Notes under the pieces: model-generated
What the model was told of the DNA's origin: nothing
Databases searched by the model: none
The model's input: the letters and a program-made list of their open reading frames with translations, nothing else
Source: Malus domestica
Lineage: Eukaryota > Streptophyta > Magnoliopsida > Rosales > Rosaceae
DNA length: 64,000 nt
Reading direction: 5' to 3'
Assembly (NCBI RefSeq): GCF_042453785.1
Contig: NC_091674.1
Span: 28,965,501 to 29,029,500, forward strand
Shown: piece after piece, positions 33,576 through 45,206 of the stretch
Numbering within the stretch: the stretch's first letter is position 1
Layout: every line of letters begins with the position of its first letter
Made by a program: the position numbers and the translations under genes

Positions 33576-34439
33576 ACATTCTTAATGTACAAACAGTCGT
33601 TTGTTCTAAAAAAAAATTATGAGGCATCACAAATAACATGACCATTATAGTGAACTATTAAAACTCAAAATAAATTCTAGCAAAACTGTCTTCATAAAAT
33701 AAATAAAAAAAATAAAACTTCAAATAAATAAAAACACACTAAAAAAAAAAGCTAATTAATTTGGAGTTAAACCCAAATGAATGAAATTAATAAAACTCAA
33801 TAAATTTCGAAAATGATGACCACCCACGTCCACATTCTGGTATGAAAAATTAACATTTGGAACGGCTAAGATTTTCTTATCAAATTGATTAATTATGACA
33901 TTATATATCGACCTCTCATATGCCATATGGGCGCTTCATCATGTCGTCAACTAGCTTAATTGTTCCTACGTACACAATATTCCCCAAATCCCTACATATG
34001 ATGTCCAAAAGCTAAAGTTTGAAAGAAATATGAAAAAGCATACAGGAATCAAAACAAATTTTCGAAAGAGACGGCGCATTGTAACCGCTGTGAAAAAAAA
34101 AATACAGTTTTGCTCACCAATTCAATATTTTATTTATTATAAGTTTAAATTTTGAAATTTATATCTATTTACTATACATATTTTAAAATTTAAATTAATC
34201 AAACGGTGATAAATAGGTGGGCAGCAATTATATTCCTACAGTAAAAACGAATCTTTGCGGCAGTTAAAATGGAGTAGGATTCTCTCCTTGCTTTTTTTCC
34301 CTCCTATTTGAACGATCACGGTTAAGCTACATTAACATCTTATATTAATTTTTTATAGCAAAAGAAAGACAAAATAAGAGAATGTGAGAGGAGGTGAGAG
34401 AATCTTAGTCCAGTTAAAATATCAAAGAGACACCTTCAC

Positions 34440-34449
34440 TCTCTATATA
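34440..34449 (+). promoter_or_regulatory. Probable TATA box of the CYP78A gene
   Basis: 'ctctatataaac' lies about 165 bases before the start codon and is followed by a pyrimidine-rich stretch typical of a plant leader (34455-34550). No competing TATA box is visible between it and the ATG. Confidence 0.6.
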
Positions 34450-34608
34450 AACTCACTCTTATTTCACTTCTCCCACCACCACAATCCCTCTCAGCTTTTA
34501 ATTTCCCACTTGGTTTCTTGTTTCCGAAGCTTTGGCTTTTCATTGTCTCGCTCATTTTCTGAGTAACCAAACAGACATCGAGAAAAAAAAAGACCAAGAG
34601 TCAAGAAA

Positions 34609-36724
34609 ATGTCCATGGAATCCAACCCTCTTTTCAATCCACCAACTGGGTTTTCATCAGTTTTGAGCTTGGAATTGTTCATCTGTCTCTTCCTTTTCAT
34701 CTTTGTTTTCGGCTTTTGGCTCTCACCCGGTGGCCTTGCTTGGGCTTTGTCCAAATTTAAAGCTCAAATTCCTTCGAAAACCGCCATTCCAGGTCCTTCC
34801 GGCTTTCCTATTCTTGGTTTGGTCTTGTCCTTCACTGGTTCTCTCACTCACAGAGTTCTAGCCAAGCTTGCTGAGACCTCAAAGGCCAAACCTCTAATGG
34901 CGTTCTCAGTAGGGTTTACTCGTTTTGTCATCTCCAGCCACCCCAATACTGCAAAAGAGCTCTTGAACAGCTCGGCCTTTGCTGACCGACCCATCAAAGA
35001 ATCGGCTTACGAGCTTTTGTTCCACAAAGCAATGGGGTTTGCCCCTTTTGGTGAGTATTGGAGGAACTTGAGGAGAATATCCTCCACCCATTTGTTCAAC
35101 CCGAAGCGTATTGCTAGTTTCGGGTTGTTCCGAGAGAGTATCGGGTGCAAAATGGTGGAGGAGATGAAGGGTTTGATGGAGAGAAGTGGTGAGGTGGAGG
35201 TTAGGAAAGTCTTGCATTTTGGATCTTTGAACAATGTGATGATGAGTGTGTTTGGGAGGAGCTATGAGTTTGGTGGAGAATTAGGGTGTGGAAATGGTGA
35301 GGGTTTTGAGCTTGAGGGGTTGGTGAGTGAAGGGTATGAGTTGCTGGGGATTTTCAATTGGAGTGATCACTTTCCTCTTTTGGGGTTTTTGGACTTGCAA
35401 GGTGTGAGGAGGAGGTGTAAGAAATTGGTGGCAAAGGTGAATGCTTTTGTTGGGAAAATCATAGAGGAGCATAGAGTGAAAAGGGATGAAAATAATGGAG
35501 TTTTGGTTACTGATCATGAAAGTGGTGATTTTGTTGATGTGCTTCTTGATTTGGAGGAGAACAAACTCAGTGACTCTGATATGATTGCAGTTCTGTGGGT
35601 AAGTTAATTTGATTTTTGAAAAGAAAAAACCTATTAGGTTGTTTAGTTATTTGTTTAGTTATTTGTAACGTTTGCACATTAGGTTTTCCAGTTTCAATGA
35701 TTACTAGGAATATTATAGGAATATTTTTATGGAATTATTTCTATAAGGTTTTATGTTGTTACTCTAAAATTATTATTCTGCATTTTTTCTTTACAAACTT
35801 TGTATGTGTTTTTATTAGTTTGGAGTGCAAAATTACTCTTTTTTTAGAAATACCAATAACGACAACATTTTTATAAGAGAATTTTATTCATTTCTTGTTT
35901 GCTAAATTCCTTAGTTGAGCTTTTATTCTTCACCTTTTTTTTTTTTTTTCATTTTCCTTCTTGTCCGAGCTTGAAAATTTTTAATTTTCTCCGTTGTGTA
36001 CCAAAGTATAAAACTCTCATATTTAAAAATTTCTTTTTTCCAATCCATTTAAAACAACATAATTAACGTGATTAATTATACAATAAACGTTTTTCTTTCA
36101 TGATTCCAGGAAATGATCTTCAGAGGGACTGATACAGTGGCAATACTCCTAGAGTGGATCTTAGCAAGAATGATTCTCCACCCAGATATCCAAGCCCAGG
36201 CGCAATCGGAGATCGACGCCGTTGTAGGCACTCCGACACGATCCGTATCCGATTCCGACCTCCCCAAGCTTCCTTACCTCCGTGCCATAGTCAAGGAAAC
36301 CCTAAGAATGCATCCACCAGGACCCCTCTTGTCCTGGGCCAGGCTTGCCATCCATGACACTCACATCGGCCACCACTTCATCCCCGCCGGCACCACCGCT
36401 ATGGTCAACATGTTTGCAATCACACACGATGAGAAAATCTGGTCAAACCCTAATGAGTTCAAACCAGAAAGATTTATAAATGAAGATGTTCCAATTATGG
36501 GGTCTGATTTAAGGTTGGCTCCTTTTGGTTCTGGAAGAAGAGTTTGTCCTGGTAAAGCCATGGGATTGGCAACTGTTGAGCTTTGGCTTGGTCAGTTGCT
36601 CCAAAGCTTCAAGTGGGTCCCTTGTGATGGACAGTCAGGTGTGGATTTGTCTGAGACCTTGAAGCTTTCTCTGGAAATGAAGAACTCTCTTGTCTGCAAG
36701 GCTGTTCCTAGGGTTGTGATTTGA
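34609..36724 (+). CDS. CYP78A5: Cytochrome P450 of the CYP78A family, CYP78A5/KLUH-like
   Basis: Two exons, 34609-35598 and 36110-36724, joined in phase 0; 534 residues, usual for the family. In order: an N-terminal membrane anchor (about residues 20-45), the proline hinge [10 protein letters not shown], the CYP78A block [21 protein letters not shown] (conserved), I-helix FRGTDT, K-helix KETLRMHP (ExxR), PERF motif FKPERF, and heme loop [11 protein letters not shown] with the Cys ligand. CYP78A enzymes act at the endoplasmic reticulum. Arabidopsis CYP78A5 promotes leaf, flower and seed growth by a still unidentified mobile signal. [14 protein letters not shown] and FVGKIIEEH match CYP78A5 better than the CYP78A6/A7/A9 sequences I recall, so that subtype is likely but not certain. 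The single intron position is the one shared by the family. Confidence 0.93.
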
Positions 36725-39700
36725 TGATCAATTTCTATTTACTTTTGTTAATTAAATAAGTTGGTTAATTAGGGTTGCTCTGTGGTGGCGATCTAGAGAT
36801 TTGGGTTTGGTTCTAATTCTATCTTATGTCTCGGGCATGTGTATCACTTTCCATGTAAGCAGTTTTTGTCTATACATCAATATGCAATGCCAGCTTTTGA
36901 TCTTAAGTTCGTTGTTTAATTTCTCTGCTTAAATTCATTATTAATTTTAATTTGAGGGTAGAGAAACGTACGTATGTGCTCGCTGCACCCGAGTGAATTG
37001 ATCCTGGGCAAAGAAATGATAAATGATATTGGAACGTTCATTATTTAATGCAGAGGACTTAATCATACTAGCATATTTTGGAGTGCTGGCTGCGTTTCCT
37101 TGATGTTTTCTCGTGATTGTCACACTCACATATTCACCAATAAGTTCATCAACATATAGCTGTGAAGTTTATACGTTCTATTAACGTTATAATAATACTG
37201 CTATCGTTTAAAAAAAAAAAAAAAAGGGAAGAGATTTTAGGTGCAATCAATTGATCCTCCAATTAGGGGGGGATGCACATTGGGACCAAGGCAGTCCCAA
37301 GATCACCCATAGTCCGAGAAATATACATGTGAAGGTCTTCTGAGGACCCTCCGGATGTTTGGTACATGTTCCTTTTGTGTCTACCAAGTATTGGATATAA
37401 TGCCTACTAGGCATACATGTTGCGTCAACAACACTACAAATTCTCTCGATATCACTCATCAGATTACTTTGGCAATAATGAATATATGTTGACATATGCA
37501 CAACTTGGTTTGGCTGACGACAATAAAACCACCAAGTGTTCGACGAAATGTCTTAGTTGAATAAACATAATTTTTTTGTGTGTGTTTCACGCTTTATTCG
37601 TATATAAAAAACTTGTAATTTAACACTGAGCCCCAAAAGTTCAAATCCTGAATTTTGTTAGGAATGCATCGTGGTGACTTTTGTTAGGAATCGGATTTCA
37701 TCAGGTTAAATTTAACTATCAATTTTTTTTTCAGGAAAATAAACTATTTGAAACCCATCTACAATCTTATTCTTTGGTTTCTCACTTCAACTGTCATTGT
37801 GTATGTGTAACATTGGCCTTCCCTTTCCTCTTTATTCTTTGCATGCTTTCTATTAACATTTCTTTATGATCGATATCGGTATCGGATATAGCCTTTCGAA
37901 TGCGAAAATTGAATATAAAAAATAATTAAGGGTTACGATTCCTTAATTATGATTATATACAATAAAATTAAAGAATATTTCTGTAGATTTTTTTTATTAA
38001 TTTGATCATTTGTAATGCATAAGTTTTAAATGATTGAGGAATAAGAACCTAAACCAAACAATGATACGGCTCAACTCTCACCCTCTTTTATGAGATCCAA
38101 TTCCTTCCTCAAGAATATATTTTGGTGAAAGATATGCCTGTGATCAAAAGCTTTGCTCCTTTTTTCCAGCTATAAAGAAAAGATGGAAACAGATTTGAAT
38201 ATCCAATTAAACTAACATTTTTTTTCTTCCTTATAAATCTACATCAGTGCATGCAAGTAGATGCTTTTTCGGCCTTCAACCGATTCTCTGTCACTCGACT
38301 CACACCCCCATATCCCTACCTATATATTCCTTTCCTCCTAGTCCTCGTACACTATCACGATCAATATTAGAAAAATCAACTCAAAATATAATGACAAGGT
38401 TAGTTAAGTCGGCTCCCCCTTCTTGTAGTTTAAGTTAATTAAGTCTCACTATCGTTTTCTGTATTTATATGTATATGTGTGTCTATATATACGTATTGTA
38501 TGCAAAATGCTGATTTTATAGATAGATAATTCTAGGGAGACTATCTATTTAAATTATATATATTTCGTAAACCATATGACATGGTTGTGTATAATTGAAT
38601 TATTACTTAAATGTTGTTTAACGTGCTTATTTTTTATTAATAAAACATCACATGATTTGTAAATTTGATCTAAAAAAATTGATTAACCTAGCATAATGAC
38701 ACTGTGAGCAAATGGCATATATCCGTACAAAGGGTGTGAACATATAATCCACATAATGCACATTATAATGACATGAGAAAATTAAAGAAAAAGAATCTAG
38801 GATGATGAAAATATACGATCTGTTGCACATAATTGGTCCTCATAGTGCAGATAATTATATCTTTACCTCTAGATAGCCACATGTTTTTATTTTTTGATGT
38901 CAAAAAAATTATAGAGAGGAACCACTTGGGGTTCCAAAGTTCTTATTAATTATCATACAACACACGTAAATCAATTGAAGCATATACATTATAAAATCAA
39001 ATACAAAGACTATACTTTAGTGTCTTCGAACTTCTAAATTAGCTAAGCATCAGCAGATGTATTAATTAGCTCAGAAAACATTTCGAATTTGTTGCAGTTG
39101 GAAGTGTTGTACCAACTTCATGATATCCATATACAAAGTGAGCTTCTATTTTTTTGTCCTTCCTTCTTCCTTGCTTCGTCCCGATTCAAGGACGGAGCGA
39201 AAAAAATTTCCACAAACTAGAATCATACGGATCTTCCTCCATCCCAAACGAAATAGGCTATGGGGCTTTCATTGTTTCATCTCATTTGAGATTCATCTTG
39301 CCCTACAAACAAGGCTTTTTCTTTTCAGGGTATGGATACATAAATCATTGATGGATGGGAAGGCATATAAAAGAGAGGAAAGGTAAAAGCGCCCAAAAAT
39401 CAAACTCTGCCTTGTGTAAAGTTGACAGAGTACGCTTAACATCTGAGGAGTTTGTGTGAAAGGGGAGATTTTTTCTTTTGTAATAATCTAGCCACATGTA
39501 TGGTTATGGTATCATGTGAATAAAATCACAAAACCCTTTATATATACCAGAAAATATTGGATGCCAAAAGTTTGATAAGGAATTATGAGTCACCAATTGG
39601 CATCTATAGCAAAGCTAACTAGCTACCTAGTATCCCAAAGCCTAAATTTGTGGGTTGCAAAGGGAATTTAGGTTATGTTGATGCAAAAAAGCTCATGTAA

Positions 39701-42613
39701 AAGGAATCATTCTTTAATTTGACCACCAATATTAAACGTGAAAGGATTCTTCTTCTCTAAGCCTTCCATATTTCCGCATTTGAATATTACTAAGATTGAA
39801 TTTTGCTGCTGCCTTTGCTTGCATAGTTCATAACCATTTTGATCTGTTTTTTTTCCCTTGACCTCTATTTTGATATAAAGTTGTCTAACTGGCTTGCTAG
39901 CTTGTTTTGTTTTGTTTTTTTTTTTTAATTGAAACAACAATCCAAGGTAATAAAGGATTAGTCGAACATGACTACACATCAGAGTTTGGTTGTCAGATAA
40001 CTACAAAAGCCTATGCTCTGCTCGCAAAACGAGTAGAATGAACCTATCCCCCAATTTTGTTCCTCAATTACCATGGAAACATCAAGATATAAAATGGGCA
40101 TATATAGAGGGAATATCTAACAGTACCGTTTTGTTTCCTTACCAATATGCATGGAAATTGAAATGAGATAGTTATATGTGCAGAGTCTAAATTTTCTTCA
40201 ATAGTTTTGGACTACTGACTAGACCAGAAAACAAACGGTAAATACGATTTTTTTTTTTTTAAATGAACGACTTTAAAAGATAAACTACTAGTTAGTTGAA
40301 CAACCGAAGACAAATATGTGCAAGTCATAAACATCAATGGCCCCTCCAGAACCCATATAACATAATTTAAAACTGATAATAATACCAAATTATCAATTCA
40401 CCATTACAACAAGCATGGCACACCCACGCTTATCTTCATTTCCACGAGGAGAAGATGTCATCATGATTTTGGCTAACCAAGTTGCCAATAAAAATGAATA
40501 AGTACAATTTTGGGCTGCCTACTCCATCGACTGGAAAACCATAGCTGGTCCGATCTAAAGCCCTAAAGAAGAACATCTGAGCGAATCATCGTCCACCACC
40601 CTAATCACAAACCCTCTTAAACTAAATTGTTTTTCATCATTATATCGTACTATGCATTGTATCAAGATATTCTATAAAACCATTGTTGCTTTACATAATT
40701 TCATGCGTATTCAAGTGGCTGGTCCTGATCAAGGATCAACTAATTGATAAACTTTATAAACTAATGCAGGACCACCACCAATATCGTCGATATTATTTTA
40801 ATTTAACCACGTACTTATTTCTAGGTGTTGGATTGTATTACAAAAGGCCTCGGTGATATTAAGAGTGGAAACTCCTATATTTAATTGTACATTATTTTGT
40901 CATATGACCCATGCAGGATCCTACTCTCCGACACTAATTATTGTTTGCTTATAAATTATGCGGGTACAGGGTTCATTATTTGCTCTTGTAGGATGCTTCT
41001 CCAACATATGTTACATGTTAATTTAATAAAACGCAAATTTGAGAAAAAAGCAAATTGTGGTAGCTCCTCATCCCATTTGGATGGACCACTTTGCTTAATT
41101 ATACATATACATTTGCACATATAATTAGTGATGTGAATCAACCGGACAATTGGTGTATCAATATATAGAGAGACTTTGTCCTTGTGATCCCAGATAGGAA
41201 GAAGAACCAGACCCTGCTGTAGGGTACATAGTTTTTTTTTAATCCAAAGTTGTATTGCTGCGTCAATGGTTTCACACAATTATGTACAACAAAGATAATT
41301 AGTTTTAGCTTATCTTAATAATTATATGTAGGTCCTAATAAGTTTAGATGTTTTGTTTATGCTTTCTCAGTGTTAAATGGGATCCGCATGGACATGTCCT
41401 TCTACATGCTTCTATAATTATATATGCATTCCCTTCTTCATCATCTCTATCATTATGATTTACAATGATGACAATCACCATAGTTAATCATGATTACGCG
41501 GAGAGAGAGAGATCATCTCATCTCAATGTTATAAAGGAAAACTTTTACTCACCACCGTCAAGTGGACGTGATGCTCACCACTCTATTATTACCACTGGAT
41601 GAGTTTAAACTTTGAAATCTATGTAGTTGATAGACACAACTAGCAAGTAAGATAATAAATATTATTGCAACTATAGAGTGGTGAGCAAAAATATACCCTA
41701 TTATATGAACATATATATGCAATTTCTCACTTTTCTAAGTTACGAAAAAAAGTTGAGTGTCAATATGATTAGTACTAATAGACCTATAGCCCTACAGGCA
41801 TAACTTTTGACAAACATATAATGGTGTGCTTGACAAGTTCAACATCCACAACAAAGGCAATACGTAATTGAAATATAAATTTAGATGGTGAGAGAAGTTA
41901 GCCTGGGATTATTAGATTATAAACCTCCTCAAAGATACATTTACATAGTTTGTGGGAGAAAGTTTGATTGCTTATATACTAGTGTTAACTGCCAAAAGAT
42001 ATTAGGTCTTAGGTACTTTAAACTAAAAGGTCATGCTTGATCATTTAGTTTAGTAACACTCAATTTCATCTTGTTGATTGAAAACCTAAGTTCAAATTTT
42101 ATAATGACAATCACGTCGATGCGTGTTATAATTTGCCTCAGCCCCAATGCCCGGTTTTAATCACATCCAGATCACTTCATACTCTTTTTACTAACACATA
42201 GAGAATAAGGAACCGTTTGATAACCATTTTGTTTTTGTTTTTTTTTATAACTAAAAACTCGTTTAATAACTACTTTCACTTTCCAAAGAATTAAAAATTG
42301 AAAACTAAATGTAATTATCAAACGAGTTTTTAGTCTTTGATCCAGAAAGAATAACATGTGATTTGGGCTTGAGGCCCAACAAATTACATCGAAAGGCCAA
42401 TTTTAGATGAAAAATAAGCAGTCATCGTCAGCCCATATTGGACTAGTCCTGATGCCTAGGTCTTAGGCGCAGCCCCATGTCATAGAAAACTCACCCGAAA
42501 CGCAGCGTTTTGGAAGCTAAGGAACGTTTAGGTTTTCCTTCCTCCTCCAACAGTCCAAAACCCTCGTCTCACAGTGAGCTTCTCTCTCCTCCCCCCTCTC
42601 CCTCTCTCTAAAA
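36725..42613. other. Gene-poor interval of about 5.9 kb
   Basis: No exon with a recognisable product. Short open frames such as 39120-39386 match nothing I know. The sequence is AT-rich with A or T runs (37210, 37560, 39920, 40250). It includes the CYP78A 3' end (36725-36900) and, at the right end, the leader of the PPR gene. No tRNA and no conserved miRNA family sequence was noticed. Confidence 0.55.
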
Positions 42614-44227
42614 ATGCGGCCTTTACAGCCTCTGCAGCTCCGGCGGCTCCTGCTCCGCTACCTCTCCACCTCCTCTTCATCGCCGTCGTCTTCCCAAACA
42701 CTCCAAACCCACATTCCATTTCTCCCCCAAAACGCCACCCATTTCCGTCATTCCCGACCCGCCATAGTCACCGGAACAAGTTCCCACTTTCTATCTCTAC
42801 CCCATTTCTTTCTCTCTAAACCCTTCTCTTCCTCCGCCCCACCGACCCAAGATCCAGATCAGTCCGAATTAGCTCAGTCTTTCTCCTCCGAGCTCCTACA
42901 GGATTCTAGCTCCGACCCCCTCTCCGTAACCCAACGCCTCCAATTGAGCTTCTCCCACATCACCCCGACAGCTCCCCTGGTCCTTAACGTACTCAATCAG
43001 TCCCCCGAGGCCGGCCGTACGGTTTTAGGGTTTAACCAGTGGCTGATCTCGAACCCTAATTTCGAGCACACGGACGAGACCCTTTCGTATTTTGTGGATT
43101 ACTTTGGGAGGAGGAAGGATTTCAAGGCGACCCACGATGTGATTGTGAGTGCAGGTGGAGTTGCTGGGGCGAAAACCTTTGCTTCCGCCATTGATAGGCT
43201 GGTGAGAGCTGGGAGGCCTGCTCAGGCTGTTTCTTTCTTTGAGAAGATGGAGAAGGATTACGGGTTGAAGCGCGACAAAGATTCGCTGAAATTGGTTATC
43301 GAAAAGCTCTGTGAAAACGGTTTTGCGAGCAATGCTGAGAAAATGGTGAAGGGTTTGGCCAATGAGTTTTTCCCTGATGAGTATATGTGTGATTTGCTGA
43401 TCAAGGGCTGGTGTGTTGATGGGAAGCTCGAGGAGGCCAGGAGATTGGCTGGAGAGATGTATAGAGGAGGGTTTGAGATTGGTTCTACTGCTTACAATGC
43501 GATTCTCGATTGCGTTTCCAAGCTTTGTAGGAAGAAGGATCCCTTTCGCCTTCATTCGGAGGTGGAGGAAATCTTGGTGGATATGGACACTCATGGGGTT
43601 CCGAGAAATGTGGAGACCTTCAATGTGTTGATTAGTAATTTGTGTAAGATTAGGAAGACAGAGGATGCTCTGAACCTGTTTGAGAGAATGGGTGAGTGGG
43701 GGTGTTACCCGAATGAAACTACATTTCTTGTGTTGATCAGGAGCTTGTATCAGGCGGCAAGGATTGGGGAAGGGGATGAAATGATTGATAGGATGAAGTC
43801 TGCCGGGTTTGGCGAGGCTCTTAATAAGAAGGAATATTATGGATTCTTAAAGATTTTGTGTGGCATTGAGAGAATCGATCACGCATTACGTGTTTTCAAG
43901 AAGATGAAGGAGGATAAATGTGAGCCCGGAATCAAGACTTATGAGCTGTTGATGGGAAAACTGTATGCTCACAACCGCGTCGATAGAGCCACTGCGCTGT
44001 TCAATGAGGCTCAAAAGAGAGGGGTGCCTTTGACACAGAAGGCGTATCCGGTGGACCTGTATTTCTTGAAGAAGAAGAAGGAGCTAAAGGCTTTGAAGAA
44101 GGGTGCGAAGAAGGAGAAGAAGCGGGAAACTTTCCCTGAGAAGATGGCAAGGAAGAAGAGACGGTTGAAGCAAATTCGATTGAGTTTCGTAAAGAAGCCG
44201 AAGAAAATGCAGCGTCGAGCCTACTGA
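42614..44227 (+). CDS. PNM1: PPR protein, PNM1-like
   Basis: A single exon of 537 residues starting at the ATG at 42614. The first ~60 residues are rich in Arg, Ser, Pro and Leu with almost no acids, as in a mitochondrial presequence. From about residue 150 to 480 there are P-type pentatricopeptide repeats (YMCDLLIKGWCVDGKLEEA, ETFNVLISNLCKIRKTEDA, TTFLVLIRSLYQAARIGEG, KTYELLMGKLYAHNRVDRA). The last ~55 residues are extremely basic (KKKKELKALKKGAKKEKKR, then ARKKRRLKQ) and look like a nuclear signal. Arabidopsis PNM1 (At5g60960) is a PPR protein reported in both mitochondria, where it associates with polysomes and RNA, and the nucleus. The neighbouring CstF-50 and COBRA genes match the PNM1 neighbourhood, supporting orthology. 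Confidence 0.88.
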   Translation: MRPLQPLQLRRLLLRYLSTSSSSPSSSQTLQTHIPFLPQNATHFRHSRPAIVTGTSSHFLSLPHFFLSKPFSSSAPPTQDPDQSELAQSFSSELLQDSSSDPLSVTQRLQLSFSHITPTAPLVLNVLNQSPEAGRTVLGFNQWLISNPNFEHTDETLSYFVDYFGRRKDFKATHDVIVSAGGVAGAKTFASAIDRLVRAGRPAQAVSFFEKMEKDYGLKRDKDSLKLVIEKLCENGFASNAEKMVKGLANEFFPDEYMCDLLIKGWCVDGKLEEARRLAGEMYRGGFEIGSTAYNAILDCVSKLCRKKDPFRLHSEVEEILVDMDTHGVPRNVETFNVLISNLCKIRKTEDALNLFERMGEWGCYPNETTFLVLIRSLYQAARIGEGDEMIDRMKSAGFGEALNKKEYYGFLKILCGIERIDHALRVFKKMKEDKCEPGIKTYELLMGKLYAHNRVDRATALFNEAQKRGVPLTQKAYPVDLYFLKKKKELKALKKGAKKEKKRETFPEKMARKKRRLKQIRLSFVKKPKKMQRRAY

Positions 44228-44537
44228 TGAGATGCCATTAGAAGTCGGAGTTGTCAAATTATCAAAGGGGAATGACAGTTTTGATCAAAGTTTCTGTTTT
44301 TCGAAGTTTGATCGTTTGTTTTCGTTGATTTCGAATGTAGTTGCCTTACTTTTGAATTGTTGTTTTGATCTTATAGTTGGTTAAATTAGAAATAAACCAG
44401 ACTTTGATTCATTTGATTCTTCAGTCTATTGCCACATTTGTCTTTCTATTGTGTGCTATAAAATAACCTCGCTGTTCTACCTAATTTACATTGTCATTTG
44501 CATGCGTGATGTTCTGGTTTATACGAAATTTTTGGGT

Positions 44538-44600
44538 CCGACAGGTGGTCCACGTTATCTGACCGACCAGACAGGTGGACCACGTTATCTGACCGACCAG
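44538..44600. repeat. 30-base tandem duplication
   Basis: Two units of 30 bases, each about 'gtgg(t/a)ccacgttatctgaccg', follow each other directly. They lie 3' of the PPR gene and code for nothing. Confidence 0.85.
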
Positions 44601-44656
44601 ATCGGATTCCCTTGTGTTAGGATCCCACACACCCTATGTCCGTCCCGTCTGTCCCG

Positions 44657-44780
44657 TCTCTATCTAATACAGGATTCTCTGTTTGTGTGGCTGGGTGGAT
44701 GAGATGGTTCACCCGCATCTCTATCTAATACAGGATTCTCTGTTTGTGTGGCTGGGTGGATGTGAGATGGTTCACCCGCA
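44657..44780. repeat. 61-base tandem duplication
   Basis: The unit starting 'tctctatctaatacaggatt' and ending 'ggttcacccgca' occurs at 44657-44717 and again from 44718. The second copy differs by a two-base insertion. Near-identity implies a recent slippage or unequal-exchange event. Confidence 0.9.
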
Positions 44781-45206
44781 GACGGACCAAAGAATTTCAA
44801 CCGGTTTAGCCATTTTCTCCGGCATAGGAAATTGTAAGTGTCGCATTCCAACAGGGTTGCCGAAGCTGCTCAAAATGTCCATTTGTTTACTTGTTGACCT
44901 CTTGTTTCACAACCGATGTCGGATCTGAAACTAGCTTGTAATCTACCAATCAACTTCCAAATATATACATTGTATCGGACTCAAATACGAAAATCATACT
45001 TATTCAAAGAGTTTGCCAATTAGAAAAGACAGATTAAAAAAGTAAAATGAAAATATTTTACTGACCAAACTGAACCAGTCAAATTGGGGGTCCTCTGTTG
45101 TGGGTTACATTCTATTAACTCATCTAGTTTTAAGGGAGAGGAGTAAAATCCTAACTCAGATCATCAATCTACACTCTTCACATCAAGAAAGTCGCCAGCC
45201 GGATTT

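Larger units (their letters stand above)
28326..34430. other. Gene-poor interval of about 6 kb
   Basis: No exon, tRNA or known RNA gene was recognised. Contents are a ~930-base inverted-repeat element (28688-29617), an (AC)n run (about 29755-29776), a LINE tail (30395-30665), AT microsatellites (30966-31030, 33092-33117), a foldback element (33262-33575) and AT-rich sequence. The upstream control region of the CYP78A gene must lie in its right part. Confidence 0.6.

Noticed and set aside
39120-39386. Open frame that looked like a possible organelle DNA insertion
   Set aside because: I could not match it to a chloroplast or mitochondrial gene, so no transfer is claimed.
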